Positions 1 through 7,964 of a stretch of DNA of 64,000 nucleotides are shown here, in pieces. The notes beneath the pieces were generated by a model that did not search any database, was not told the DNA's origin, and was given only the letters and a program-made list of their open reading frames with translations. Within the stretch, counting starts at the first letter, position 1; every line of letters starts with the position of its first letter. The position numbers and the translations under genes were made by a program. The stretch is from Psychrobacter aquaticus CMS 56 (GTDB lineage: Bacteria > Pseudomonadota > Gammaproteobacteria > Pseudomonadales > Moraxellaceae), in the NCBI RefSeq assembly GCF_000471625.1, contig NZ_AUSW01000035.1, positions 310,001 through 374,000 of the forward strand. The letters are read 5' to 3'.

Positions 1-64
1 CTGTATAAAAACCTGCCAAATAGCTAAGTATCAAGAACATTGAGCAGTAAAAAAAGGAACTAGG

Positions 65-102
65 AAAAAGGGATTAGGCTTATCGTCTAATCCCTTTTTT
101 TG
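65..102 (+). terminator. Intrinsic terminator of an upstream gene
   Basis: An A-rich tract leads into a GGGATTAG / CTAATCCC stem with a short loop, followed by a run of seven T. It probably ends a gene lying before the window. The flanking A and T tracts would let it act in both directions. Confidence 0.8.
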
Positions 103-324
103 TGAAAAATTCAAGAATAAGGACACGCTTCAACATGAGACCAAATACCACACTGACTTATGCCAAGTTAAACACTCGATAAGCGGATTCATCATTAAGA
201 CTTTGTCAAACAAACTGCTAGCATGGTTCTCATTATCCATAGAGCCGCACTCAAGGCGTTATCGGTTTTATATTTTTATCGGTATGTTGAAAAAATGGTT
301 CTATTCACTTTATTGAGAACACCT

Positions 325-1407
325 ATGCAACCAATGAGCAAAAAAATGACTAACACAGGCGTGCAAACGCGCATTCTTAGTATTAGTAGCCTACTGGCTG
401 TTACTTTGTTTACGATCGGCTGTAGCTCCAACGACACCAATGCAGCAGGCGAGCAGCAAAATATCGAGCTATTAAATGTCTCTTATGATGTGTCACGTGA
501 TTTTTATAAAGAATACAACGTACTGTTTAGTGATGACTATCAAAAAGCAAATTCAAACAGTAAAGTAAATATCAATCAATCGCATGGTGGCTCGAGCAAA
601 CAGGCGCTATCCGTTGCTAACGGCTTGCAAGCGGATGTGGTGACTTTTAACCAAGAAAGCGATGTAAACCTGCTGGTCGAAAAAGGCTTGGTCGCTGATG
701 ACTGGCAACAAGCATTACCAAACAATGCCGTACCCTATACCAGCACCATGGTGCTATTGGTGCGCGATGGCAATCCAAAAAACATCAAAGATTGGTCAGA
801 CTTAGCACGCAGTGACATTGATGTGGTCATCCCCAACCCAAAAACCAGTGGTACTGCACGCTATGCCTTCTTAGGCGCTTATGGCTATGGCTTGCACCGT
901 TTTAAAGAAGACAGCAACCAAAACCCTGTCCAAACCAATGCCTTTATCCAAAAACTGCTAGCAAATGTGGTCACTTATGACAATGGGGCGCGGGCCGCGA
1001 CGACCAGCTTCGCCCAGCGCGGCCTAGGTGATGTGCTGATTACTACCGAAAATGAAGCACATCTGGTCGCCAATCAATTTGCCAAGGGACAAGTTGATAT
1101 CGTTTATCCAAGCTATTCTATTTTGATTAGCAATCCAGTTGCAGTCGTGACTGCGGTCACTGATAAAGGTGGCAAGACGACGGCAGCCAATGCGTATTTA
1201 AAAGGCCTATGGGAGGCACCTGCACAGGAGTTGCTGGCACAGATGTATATGCGTCCTAGTAATGAGCAAATTCTCGCGGCCCACAAAGACACTTTACCTG
1301 CCATCACTACTTTTGAGCCAACAACTGTCTTTGGCTCGTGGGATCAGATTATGGAGACATTCTTTGTCGATGGGGGACGTTTTGATCAGCTGGCACGAGT
1401 AAAATAG
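325..1407 (+). CDS. sbp: Sulfate-binding lipoprotein, copy 1
   Basis: Extracellular solute-binding protein of the sulfate/thiosulfate ABC importer, which hands sulfate to CysT/CysW. About 360 aa. The N-terminus has a hydrophobic segment ending in a lipobox-like TIGC, so it is probably a lipoprotein. The family core is clear (NVSYDVSRDFYKEYN, QSHGGSSKQA, GTARYAFLGAYGYG). The reading frame is open from 223, but GAG seven bases upstream and the position of the signal peptide favour ATG at 325. A second paralogue follows directly, and cysT, cysW and cysA lie downstream. By eye the two copies are roughly 60% identical. Confidence 0.9.
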   Translation: MQPMSKKMTNTGVQTRILSISSLLAVTLFTIGCSSNDTNAAGEQQNIELLNVSYDVSRDFYKEYNVLFSDDYQKANSNSKVNINQSHGGSSKQALSVANGLQADVVTFNQESDVNLLVEKGLVADDWQQALPNNAVPYTSTMVLLVRDGNPKNIKDWSDLARSDIDVVIPNPKTSGTARYAFLGAYGYGLHRFKEDSNQNPVQTNAFIQKLLANVVTYDNGARAATTSFAQRGLGDVLITTENEAHLVANQFAKGQVDIVYPSYSILISNPVAVVTAVTDKGGKTTAANAYLKGLWEAPAQELLAQMYMRPSNEQILAAHKDTLPAITTFEPTTVFGSWDQIMETFFVDGGRFDQLARVK

Positions 1408-1516
1408 CCGCTGGTTATTCCTTTTTGGCAATAACATACGCATATTCATCATTAAACATAATAAGACGACGCTGTTAGCATACTTGTATTACTCAACAGA
1501 TACCTTCGAGGGACTC

Positions 1517-2602
1517 ATGACATACGCCACGCGTTATCAACAAAAAAGCAAAACACTTAACGTCTTGAGCATTGCTGGCGTTGCATTGACCTTGGGACTT
1601 GCTGGCTGTAGCAACAATGAACAGGCAGAGGCGGGTGCGGATGGTACGGCAACAGGTCAAAATATCGAGCTACTAAACGTTTCTTATGATGTATCCCGTG
1701 ACTTTTATAAAGACTACAATCCACTATTTGTTGAGCACTACAAAGCTGAAAATCCAGACAGCGAGATTCTCATCAAGCAGTCACATGGTGGCTCCAGTAA
1801 ACAAGCACTATCGATTGCTAGTGGTCTGCAAGCAGATGTCGCAACCATGAACCAAGGCTCTGACATTGAGCTGCTTGAGAAAAAAGGCTTGGTTGAATCC
1901 GATTGGGCAAGCAAATTCCCTGATAATGCCGTGCCATTTACCAGTACTATCGTCTTGTTGGTGCGTAAAGGTAATCCAAAAGGCATCAATGACTGGCAGG
2001 ATCTGACCAAAGAAGGCGTTGAGATTGTCATGGCCAACCCAAAAGTCACGGGTAATGGTCGTTATGCCTTCTTGGGTGCTTACGGTTATGGTTTAAACGC
2101 TTTTAACAATGATGAAGCAGCAGCAAAAAACTATGTCAGAGACATGCTCAAAAACGTCAAAGTTTATGAGAACGGCGGACGTGCCGCCACGACGACGTTT
2201 GTACAGCGCGGGATTGGTGATGTTTTAGTGACTTTTGAAAACGAAGCCAATTTGGCAGTCAATGATTTTGGTGCCGGTAAAGTAGATATCGTTTATCCAA
2301 AATATTCTATCAAGTCAGAAAGCCCAGTGGCAGTTGTGAAATCAGTGACTGACAAAAAAGGCACAACCGAGGCCGCAACAGCCTATCTTGATTACTTATG
2401 GAGCGAGCCTGCTCAGCAGTTGGCGGCCGATTTATACTTACGTCCTAGCGTCAAAAGTGTGCTTGATAAAAACAGTGACAAATTGCCACCACTTGATACT
2501 TTCAGCCCAAATGATGCCTTTGGTACATGGGATGAAATCATGAGTACTTATTTCAGTGATGGCGGGGTATTCGATCAGCTGGCCATTAATGCGCCGCAAT
2601 AA
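1517..2602 (+). CDS. sbp: Sulfate-binding lipoprotein, copy 2
   Basis: Second periplasmic sulfate-binding protein, about 361 aa, with a lipobox LAGC after a hydrophobic signal segment. Sulfate-binding family motifs match copy 1 (NVSYDVSRDFYKDYN, QSHGGSSKQA, RYAFLGAYGYG). The frame extends upstream to a TTG at 1484, but a strong GAGGG sits five bases before the ATG at 1517, so that start is chosen. It lies about 110 bp after copy 1 and is separated from cysT by a hairpin-containing gap. The duplication may give two affinities or partial specificity for thiosulfate or another oxyanion; this is inference. Confidence 0.92.
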   Translation: MTYATRYQQKSKTLNVLSIAGVALTLGLAGCSNNEQAEAGADGTATGQNIELLNVSYDVSRDFYKDYNPLFVEHYKAENPDSEILIKQSHGGSSKQALSIASGLQADVATMNQGSDIELLEKKGLVESDWASKFPDNAVPFTSTIVLLVRKGNPKGINDWQDLTKEGVEIVMANPKVTGNGRYAFLGAYGYGLNAFNNDEAAAKNYVRDMLKNVKVYENGGRAATTTFVQRGIGDVLVTFENEANLAVNDFGAGKVDIVYPKYSIKSESPVAVVKSVTDKKGTTEAATAYLDYLWSEPAQQLAADLYLRPSVKSVLDKNSDKLPPLDTFSPNDAFGTWDEIMSTYFSDGGVFDQLAINAPQ

Positions 2603-2674
2603 TCATTATTAAAGCGCAGTAACCGCACTAATAAACGCCCAGCAGTTAGTATAGGCATTAAGTCATAAAAAAAC

Positions 2675-2712
2675 CCATAAAGGACATGGCGTTCTACGCT
2701 ATGTCCTTTATG
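2675..2712. terminator. Strong hairpin between sbp and cysT
   Basis: A 12-bp inverted repeat (CATAAAGGACAT / ATGTCCTTTATG) with a 14-nt loop. It is preceded by seven A but lacks a T run on the + strand. It could be an attenuator or mRNA-stabilising structure that keeps binding-protein levels above permease levels. Read on the minus strand it is followed by a T run. Confidence 0.55.
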
Positions 2713-2820
2713 ACATAATTATTTGTAAACCAGTCCTTTATAAAATAGACGGACCAATCATAACTTTGATACAACATGGTCTTACGATAAGTACCATCAG
2801 ATAGGCAATAGGACATCACT

Positions 2821-3705
2821 ATGAGTGCAACATCTTCTTCTGCCAGCAAACCCCTTGCTAAAAAAGGGTGGCTGACACGTTTGCGTCAACGCAATGTGTT
2901 GCCGGGGTTCGGTCTGAGCATGGGCATTACTGTCTTTAGTTTATCGTTATTGGTGGTATTACCGTTTGCCATGATGGCTTATACCACCACACAAATGGGC
3001 TGGACGGGGTTTTGGGAAACCATTACTCAACCGCAGGTCACTGCTGCTATCAAGCTGAGCTTATGGATGTCATTTTTAGCCATGCTCACCAATATGGTAT
3101 TCGGTACGCTGGTGGCATGGGTGTTGGTTCGTTATGAATTTTGGGGTAAATCACTAATCAATGCGCTGGTTGATCTGCCATTTGCTTTGCCAACGGCAGT
3201 CACTGGTATCTCGCTTGCCACTCTTTATGCCCCAAACGGCCTCATAGGACAATGGTTCGCCAAATTTGATATTCAGGTCGCTTTTACGCCAATAGGTATT
3301 TGGTTGGCCTTGGTTGTGGTGAGTTTTCCTTTTATTGTTCGTGCTGTCCAGCCTGTTTTAGCGGAGCTGTCGGTTGAGTTTGAAGAAGCCTCAGCGGTAC
3401 TGGGCGCCAATCGCTTAACGACGTTTCGCAAGGTTATCCTACCAGAGCTGCTACCCGCTTTGTTGATGGGTGCGGGGATGATGTTTGCACGTGCCACGGG
3501 CGAGTATGGTTCGGTGATTTTTATTGCAGGCAATATTCCGATGCAGTCTGAGATTTTACCACTGATTATCATCAGTAAGCTTGAGCAGTTCGACGTTCAA
3601 GGCGCTTCTGCGGTTGCATTATTTATGCTAATGATCTCATTTGTCATTTTATTGACCATCAATATCGTACAGTGGAAGCTGTCGCGCCGTGTAGGAGCTC
3701 GCTAA
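2821..3705 (+). CDS. cysT: Sulfate ABC transporter permease CysT
   Basis: Inner-membrane permease of the sulfate/thiosulfate importer, 294 aa, the usual size for CysT/CysU. About six hydrophobic membrane spans follow a short basic N-terminus. The EAA loop that contacts the ATPase is visible as EEASAVLGANRLTTFRKVIL near residue 190. It is followed after one base by cysW, so the two are co-translated, and partners CysW and CysA. The start ATG is the first in frame; the ribosome site is weak. Confidence 0.95.
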   Translation: MSATSSSASKPLAKKGWLTRLRQRNVLPGFGLSMGITVFSLSLLVVLPFAMMAYTTTQMGWTGFWETITQPQVTAAIKLSLWMSFLAMLTNMVFGTLVAWVLVRYEFWGKSLINALVDLPFALPTAVTGISLATLYAPNGLIGQWFAKFDIQVAFTPIGIWLALVVVSFPFIVRAVQPVLAELSVEFEEASAVLGANRLTTFRKVILPELLPALLMGAGMMFARATGEYGSVIFIAGNIPMQSEILPLIIISKLEQFDVQGASAVALFMLMISFVILLTINIVQWKLSRRVGAR

Positions 3706-3706
3706 T

Positions 3707-4639
3707 ATGCAAATCTCCAATAGCTACGACTACCAAAGCAATCCAGCAACCAAAGATACGCCATGGATACGCCGCACTTTTATCGTTATCGCTGTGCTAT
3801 TTATGGTTATCATGTTGGTCGTCCCATTGCTGGCCGTGTTTTACGAAGCATTCAAAGGTGGCTGGCAGTTGTATATCGCATCGCTGGTTGATCCTGAAGC
3901 GCTACAAGCGATCAGACTTACCTTAATTACAGCGGCCATTGTCTTGCCCATCAACATGGTAATGGGTGTTGCGATTGCATGGCTCGTGACGCGTTATCAG
4001 TTCAAAGGCAAACAGCTGGTCACCACGTTGCTTGATTTACCCTTTTCGGTGTCGCCCGTTGTGGCAGGTTTGATGTTTGTATTGTTATTCGGCCTCAACT
4101 CCACGGTTGGTGGCTGGCTTGAGAGCATGGGTTTTCAAGTGATTTACGCGGTTCCAGGTATTATTTTGGCAACCCTATTTGTCACTTTCCCATTTGTGGC
4201 ACGTGAGCTGATACCGCTGATGCAGACTCAAGGCGACTCTGAGGAGCAAGCCGCATTGACTTTGGGCGCTACTGGTTGGCAGACTTTTTGGCATGTGACG
4301 TTGCCAAATATCAAATGGGCGCTGCTTTACGGTTTGATTTTGACCAATGCACGAGCGATGGGTGAGTTTGGCGCGGTGAGTGTGGTGTCAGGTCACATTC
4401 GCGGGGAGACCAATACCATGCCATTATTGGTTGAGATTGCTTATAACGATTATAACTTTACGGCCGCTTTTGCCCTATCGAGCTTACTGGCGGCACTGGC
4501 ACTGGTGACACTCCTTATTCAGCAAGTCATGACCAAGCTACAAGAGCGTAAGTTTGCCAAGTCTGAGCGGCTGGCAAGTGCGCCTGAGCTGCCAGTGAGC
4601 GCCAACGCGACTGTTCCAAAAAGTCAAGATAAGTCTTAA
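3707..4639 (+). CDS. cysW: Sulfate ABC transporter permease CysW
   Basis: Second inner-membrane permease of the sulfate importer, 310 aa. It has multiple membrane spans and an EAA loop (EEQAALTLGATGWQTFWHVT) around residue 180. It starts one base after the cysT stop, indicating translational coupling. The C-terminal 25 residues are a hydrophilic Ala/Ser/Pro-rich tail. Confidence 0.95.
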   Translation: MQISNSYDYQSNPATKDTPWIRRTFIVIAVLFMVIMLVVPLLAVFYEAFKGGWQLYIASLVDPEALQAIRLTLITAAIVLPINMVMGVAIAWLVTRYQFKGKQLVTTLLDLPFSVSPVVAGLMFVLLFGLNSTVGGWLESMGFQVIYAVPGIILATLFVTFPFVARELIPLMQTQGDSEEQAALTLGATGWQTFWHVTLPNIKWALLYGLILTNARAMGEFGAVSVVSGHIRGETNTMPLLVEIAYNDYNFTAAFALSSLLAALALVTLLIQQVMTKLQERKFAKSERLASAPELPVSANATVPKSQDKS

Positions 4640-4757
4640 ACGATACTTTTTAAATGCGTAGTATTAGATAAGCCATAGAAAACCGAATATTTTATAAATG
4701 AGTCGTTGCTGGGACAACCACCACGACACGTCAAAAGATATAATAAGAGAACCCATT

Positions 4758-5480
4758 ATGAGCATCGAGATTCGCAACGTTAATAAAAAATTTGGTCAAT
4801 TCACCGCCTTGGACGATATCAATATCACCGTACCAACTGGCAAATTGACTACGTTACTGGGGCCATCAGGCTGCGGTAAAACCACGTTGCTGCGTATTAT
4901 CGCGGGTTTAGAATATGCCGACTCTGGGCAAATATTATTCGATGAGCTGGATGTAACCGATACGCCTGTACAAAAACGCCATATTGGCTTTATGTTTCAG
5001 CACTACGCCCTGTTTCGTCATAAAAATATCGCGGACAATGTCGCGTTTGGCTTGACCTTATTGCCAAAAAACGAGCGTCCAAGCAAGGCTGATATCAATA
5101 AACGCGTCGCTGAGCTACTAGATTTAGTACAGTTACCACACATTGCCAATGCTTATCCGCATCAGTTATCGGGTGGTCAGCGTCAGCGCATTGCGTTGGC
5201 CCGAGCCTTAGCGGTGAAGCCAAAATTATTGTTACTCGATGAGCCATTTGGGGCATTGGATGCCAAAGTGCGTAAAGAGCTACGTACTTGGCTAAAAAAC
5301 ATTCATCATGAGCTGGGCATCACCAGTATTATGGTGACGCATGATCAAGAAGAAGCCCGTGCGGTCTCTGATGAGATTGTTGTCATGAACCAAGGACGAG
5401 TAGAGCAGGTAGGGACGTCAGAGGAGCTGATACACCAGCCCGCCAATGCGTTTATCAGTGACTTCTTAGATTTGGTATAA
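4758..5480 (+). CDS. cysA: Sulfate ABC transporter ATPase CysA, short form
   Basis: Cytoplasmic ATPase that powers the CysT/CysW permease. Visible motifs are Walker [10 protein letters not shown] (about residues 35-43), Q-loop FQHYALF, signature LSGGQRQR, Walker [13 protein letters not shown] and the switch His in VTHDQEEA. Length is 240 aa, whereas enterobacterial CysA is about 365 aa. The C-terminal TOBE-type regulatory domain is missing, and the frame ends naturally before a terminator. An in-frame ATG at 4698 exists, but the protein aligns from MSIEIRNV, with AGAGA-like bases upstream. Confidence 0.92.
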   Translation: MSIEIRNVNKKFGQFTALDDINITVPTGKLTTLLGPSGCGKTTLLRIIAGLEYADSGQILFDELDVTDTPVQKRHIGFMFQHYALFRHKNIADNVAFGLTLLPKNERPSKADINKRVAELLDLVQLPHIANAYPHQLSGGQRQRIALARALAVKPKLLLLDEPFGALDAKVRKELRTWLKNIHHELGITSIMVTHDQEEARAVSDEIVVMNQGRVEQVGTSEELIHQPANAFISDFLDLV

Positions 5481-5531
5481 ACAGGTTTGAGGCAACAGTC
5501 CTATCAGCAACCATATCCTCCAAAATAAAAG

Positions 5532-5556
5532 AAGACCTATTACTCATAGGTCTTTT
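5532..5556 (+). terminator. Intrinsic terminator after cysA
   Basis: AAGACCTAT / ATAGGTCTT stem with a five-base loop, followed by a T run. It ends the sulfate transport operon and lies before the convergent ArsR gene. Confidence 0.88.
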
Positions 5557-5615
5557 TTATGCGTTCAAGCATGTCTAAGCACATCTTAATACCAATATTA
5601 TTTAGGCAGGAGGAT

Positions 5616-5939
5616 TTAGGCAGGCTTTGGCATATTGATATCTTTGGTGAGTATTTGCTCATAAGTGATATCTAAAATGTCTCGGCACCATTCTGGCAGG
5701 TCATCAGCAACTTCGTACCACATCCACGTGCCATCACGAACACAGTGTAAAACACCCAGTTTCTTTAAATGATTCAAATGACGCGATATTGTTGGTTGGG
5801 GTTGATCGAGTATTTCCACCAGCTCACCCACACAGCGCGCTTCTTTTTTGAATAGAATTTGAAATATTTTTAAGCGTGTCGGATCGGATAAAACTTTAAA
5901 TAACTCGATAGGTTGTATCGTAAAATTATTATCAGACAT
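5616..5939 (-). CDS. ArsR/SmtB-family transcriptional regulator
   Basis: Small DNA-binding regulator, about 107 aa. The winged-helix core is clear: LSDPTRLKIFQILF, then the recognition helix region QPTISRHLNHLKKLGVL and a wing DGTWMWYEV. The canonical ArsR metal box (ELCVCDL) is reduced to a single Cys (ARCVGEL), so metal sensing through that site is doubtful. The frame is open to 5963, but the ATG at 5939 has a GGAAT-type upstream sequence and fits family length. It faces away from bfd across a long gap containing a Fur-like palindrome. Targets are unknown. Confidence 0.85.
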   Translation of the reverse strand: MSDNNFTIQPIELFKVLSDPTRLKIFQILFKKEARCVGELVEILDQPQPTISRHLNHLKKLGVLHCVRDGTWMWYEVADDLPEWCRDILDITYEQILTKDINMPKPA

Positions 5940-6297
5940 AGAGCAATTCCAATAGGGCTTCATTAATAGGCGTTCAATATACCAGCAGTAATAAACAAAA
6001 TCGATTAAAAAATGAGCTAATTTACAGTTCGTCGTTAATCTACTACCTTTGATATAATCCGGTTACATGAATGCTTGTATTTACTTACATTAATTAAGTA
6101 CGTGTAATATAACAATATTTTATGCAAAATTAATCAGCAAATACTATTGCAAACGATAATAGTTATCGTTATTATACACAAAGCAATTAACATGATGTTG
6201 CGTCATAAGGCAAAGCAAGCAGTTCATCTAAGATTTGCCTTAGCGACACTTTATATACATAAGCAGTAAAAAATAGCGGTATTCAGAGGAGCAGTCC
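5940..6297. other. Divergent regulatory gap between arsR-like gene and bfd
   Basis: 358 bp, AT-rich, with no plausible coding frame. It contains the Fur-box-like palindrome at 6152-6170 and presumably the promoters for both flanking genes. No other structure was recognised. Confidence 0.6.
6152..6170. promoter_or_regulatory. Fur-box-like palindrome upstream of bfd
   Basis: Perfect 8-bp inverted repeat AACGATAA-TAG-TTATCGTT, followed by further ATTAT. This resembles the GATAATGATAATCATTATC Fur consensus. Its position about 130 bp before bfd fits iron-dependent repression of Bfd. Assignment is by pattern only. Confidence 0.65.
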
Positions 6298-6489
6298 ATG
6301 TACGTATGTATCTGTAACGACGTAAAAGAAAAGCAAATCAAAGCCGCCATTGCTGCAGGCATTGATACCCTTGACGGTCTAAAAAATACTCTCGACGTTG
6401 CGACTTGCTGTGGCTGCTGTGAACCCATGGTCAATGATTATTTAGATGAGCATCACGCCAACTTAGATGTCTTGGCCTATGCCGTTTAG
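6298..6489 (+). CDS. bfd: Bacterioferritin-associated ferredoxin
   Basis: [2Fe-2S] ferredoxin that delivers electrons to bacterioferritin heme so stored iron can be released. 63 aa, the usual Bfd size. The four cluster cysteines are visible as CIC near the start (C4, C6) and the CCGCC group near residue 38. A strong ribosome site (GAGGAG) precedes the start. The partner bfr genes lie 345 bp downstream, and the Fur-like site upstream fits induction under iron starvation. Confidence 0.95.
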   Translation: MYVCICNDVKEKQIKAAIAAGIDTLDGLKNTLDVATCCGCCEPMVNDYLDEHHANLDVLAYAV

Positions 6490-6833
6490 CATAACTGGTT
6501 AAGGCACTCTCTATCTTTAATGACTCAAATAATTACGCATCTATCTGCATATAACTGCTTTATAAAATCGCTGACGGCCATGCGAGCTAATTATGATTCT
6601 CAATTAGCATCTTATTCTTAGTTCATAATATTACAAGCTCTACAGAACCCATATGTTACTATATCTTTGTAACGTTATAGGACGTTTTGTTGATTCTGAT
6701 TTTTACGGATCAGTTCACCAATAATGCTTTTATTATATAAATTATTGTGAATATACTTGGGTATGTCCTCAATCTGAACAAGAATGAGAACACGCCCTAA
6801 TATCCGTAAAATATAAATAGGGGAGTATGGGTT
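6490..6833. other. Intergenic gap bfd to bfr
   Basis: 344 bp without a gene. An inverted repeat GCTAATT / AATTAGC at 6586-6608 followed by a T-rich stretch may be a weak terminator for bfd. The rest is AT-rich and probably holds the bfr promoter. No clear Fur box was seen here. Confidence 0.45.
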
Positions 6834-7322
6834 ATGATAGGTAGCCAAAAAGTCATTGATTATTTGAATTTCTTGTTAGGTGGTGAGCTTGCGGCTCGTG
6901 ACCAGTATTTTATTCACTCAGAAATGTATGCTGAGTGGCATTATGGCAAGTTGTATGAGCGTATTCATCATGAGATGGCAGATGAGACCTTGCACGCTCA
7001 AGCGATTATCCGCCGTATTCTCATGCTGAGTGGCACGCCAAAAATGACTGTCGATTCCATTAATATTGGCAGCACTGTTCCTGAAATGCTGCAACTTGAT
7101 TTGGATTTAGAGTATCAAGTACAGCAGCATCTAAAAGACGGTATTGCGCTTTGTGAAGCAGAACGCGATTACGTCACACGTGAGATGCTGGTTGAACAGC
7201 TCAAAGACACCGAAGAAGATCACGCACATTGGCTCGAACAACAGTTACGCCTTATCAACATGATAGGTTTGCCCAATTATTTACAAAGTCAAATGGCTGA
7301 AGTCACTCCCAATCTTGTTTAA
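6834..7322 (+). CDS. bfr: Bacterioferritin subunit with ferroxidase centre
   Basis: Iron-storage subunit of the ferritin-like 24-mer, 162 aa. The ferroxidase ligands are present: E18, E51 and H54 ([10 protein letters not shown]) and the later E-x-x-H in EEDHAHWLE. The residue that normally provides the heme-ligating methionine (position 52) is Thr, so this subunit probably cannot bind the inter-subunit heme. The next gene encodes a partner with the opposite pattern, suggesting a hetero-polymer as described for two-subunit bacterioferritins in Neisseria and Pseudomonas putida. The ribosome site GGGGAG is strong. Confidence 0.93.
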   Translation: MIGSQKVIDYLNFLLGGELAARDQYFIHSEMYAEWHYGKLYERIHHEMADETLHAQAIIRRILMLSGTPKMTVDSINIGSTVPEMLQLDLDLEYQVQQHLKDGIALCEAERDYVTREMLVEQLKDTEEDHAHWLEQQLRLINMIGLPNYLQSQMAEVTPNLV

Positions 7323-7390
7323 TATCCTTGTAGATATTAAGATCGACGACAATATTTATTTTGAATAGCAAACAGAAAAGGAGAGAGACA

Positions 7391-7873
7391 ATGAAAGGAA
7401 ATAAAGAGGTCATTCGCGCTTTAAATAAAGTGCTTGGACAGTCACTAATTGCCATTAATCAGTATTTTTTACATGCGCGTATTGCCCGTCATTGGGGATT
7501 AGAAGCGCTTAATGACTCGTTGTACAAACAGTCTATCGCCGAGATGAAGTGGTCAGATGAGCTGATTGCGCGTATCTTGTTATTGGGTGGTCTGCCGAAC
7601 CTACAAGAATTGGGTAAAGTGCTGGTAGGTGAAGATGTACCAGAAATGATTGACTGTAATTTGCGATTAGAAAAGCAAAAATTTGCCATTATTACGGATG
7701 CTATCACCTTATGTGAGACGCAGGCTGACTATGTCTCTCGTCAACTACTGGTTACTTTAAAAGATGGCAATGAAGAGTATCAAGATTGGTTAGAGACGCA
7801 GGAAGACTTGATTGAAAGCATTGGAGTAGAACGATATATCCAATCGAAAATCAATGACGACGATACGCCCTAA
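7391..7873 (+). CDS. bfr: Bacterioferritin subunit with heme Met, no ferroxidase centre
   Basis: Second bacterioferritin subunit, 160 aa. M52 (IAEMKW) is kept, so heme can be bound, but ferroxidase ligands are lost: position 18 is Ser, position 54 is Trp and the late His is Gln (EEYQDWLE). The start at 7391 is set by a strong AGGAGAGAG site. The frame is open upstream to 7361, but that start has no ribosome site. It is 68 bp after the first subunit, which it complements: one oxidises iron and the other carries heme for Bfd-dependent release. Confidence 0.93.
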   Translation: MKGNKEVIRALNKVLGQSLIAINQYFLHARIARHWGLEALNDSLYKQSIAEMKWSDELIARILLLGGLPNLQELGKVLVGEDVPEMIDCNLRLEKQKFAIITDAITLCETQADYVSRQLLVTLKDGNEEYQDWLETQEDLIESIGVERYIQSKINDDDTP

Positions 7874-7916
7874 ATCATTTCTGCGTACGGAATGAGCAGC
7901 TCAGCCGTTCAAACTT

Positions 7917-7960
7917 GCCAGCGTGTGTTTGATAAATATCAATTACCCGCTGGCTTTTTT
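7917..7960 (+). terminator. Intrinsic terminator after bfr pair
   Basis: GCCAGCG / CGCTGGC stem with a long loop, directly followed by TTTTTT. It separates the bfr genes from the convergent exporter gene. Confidence 0.75.
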
Positions 7961-7964
7961 GTGT

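Noticed and set aside
1113-1307. Antisense frames inside sbp and other genes
   Set aside because: They lack ribosome sites and families and mirror the codon pattern of the real gene on the other strand.
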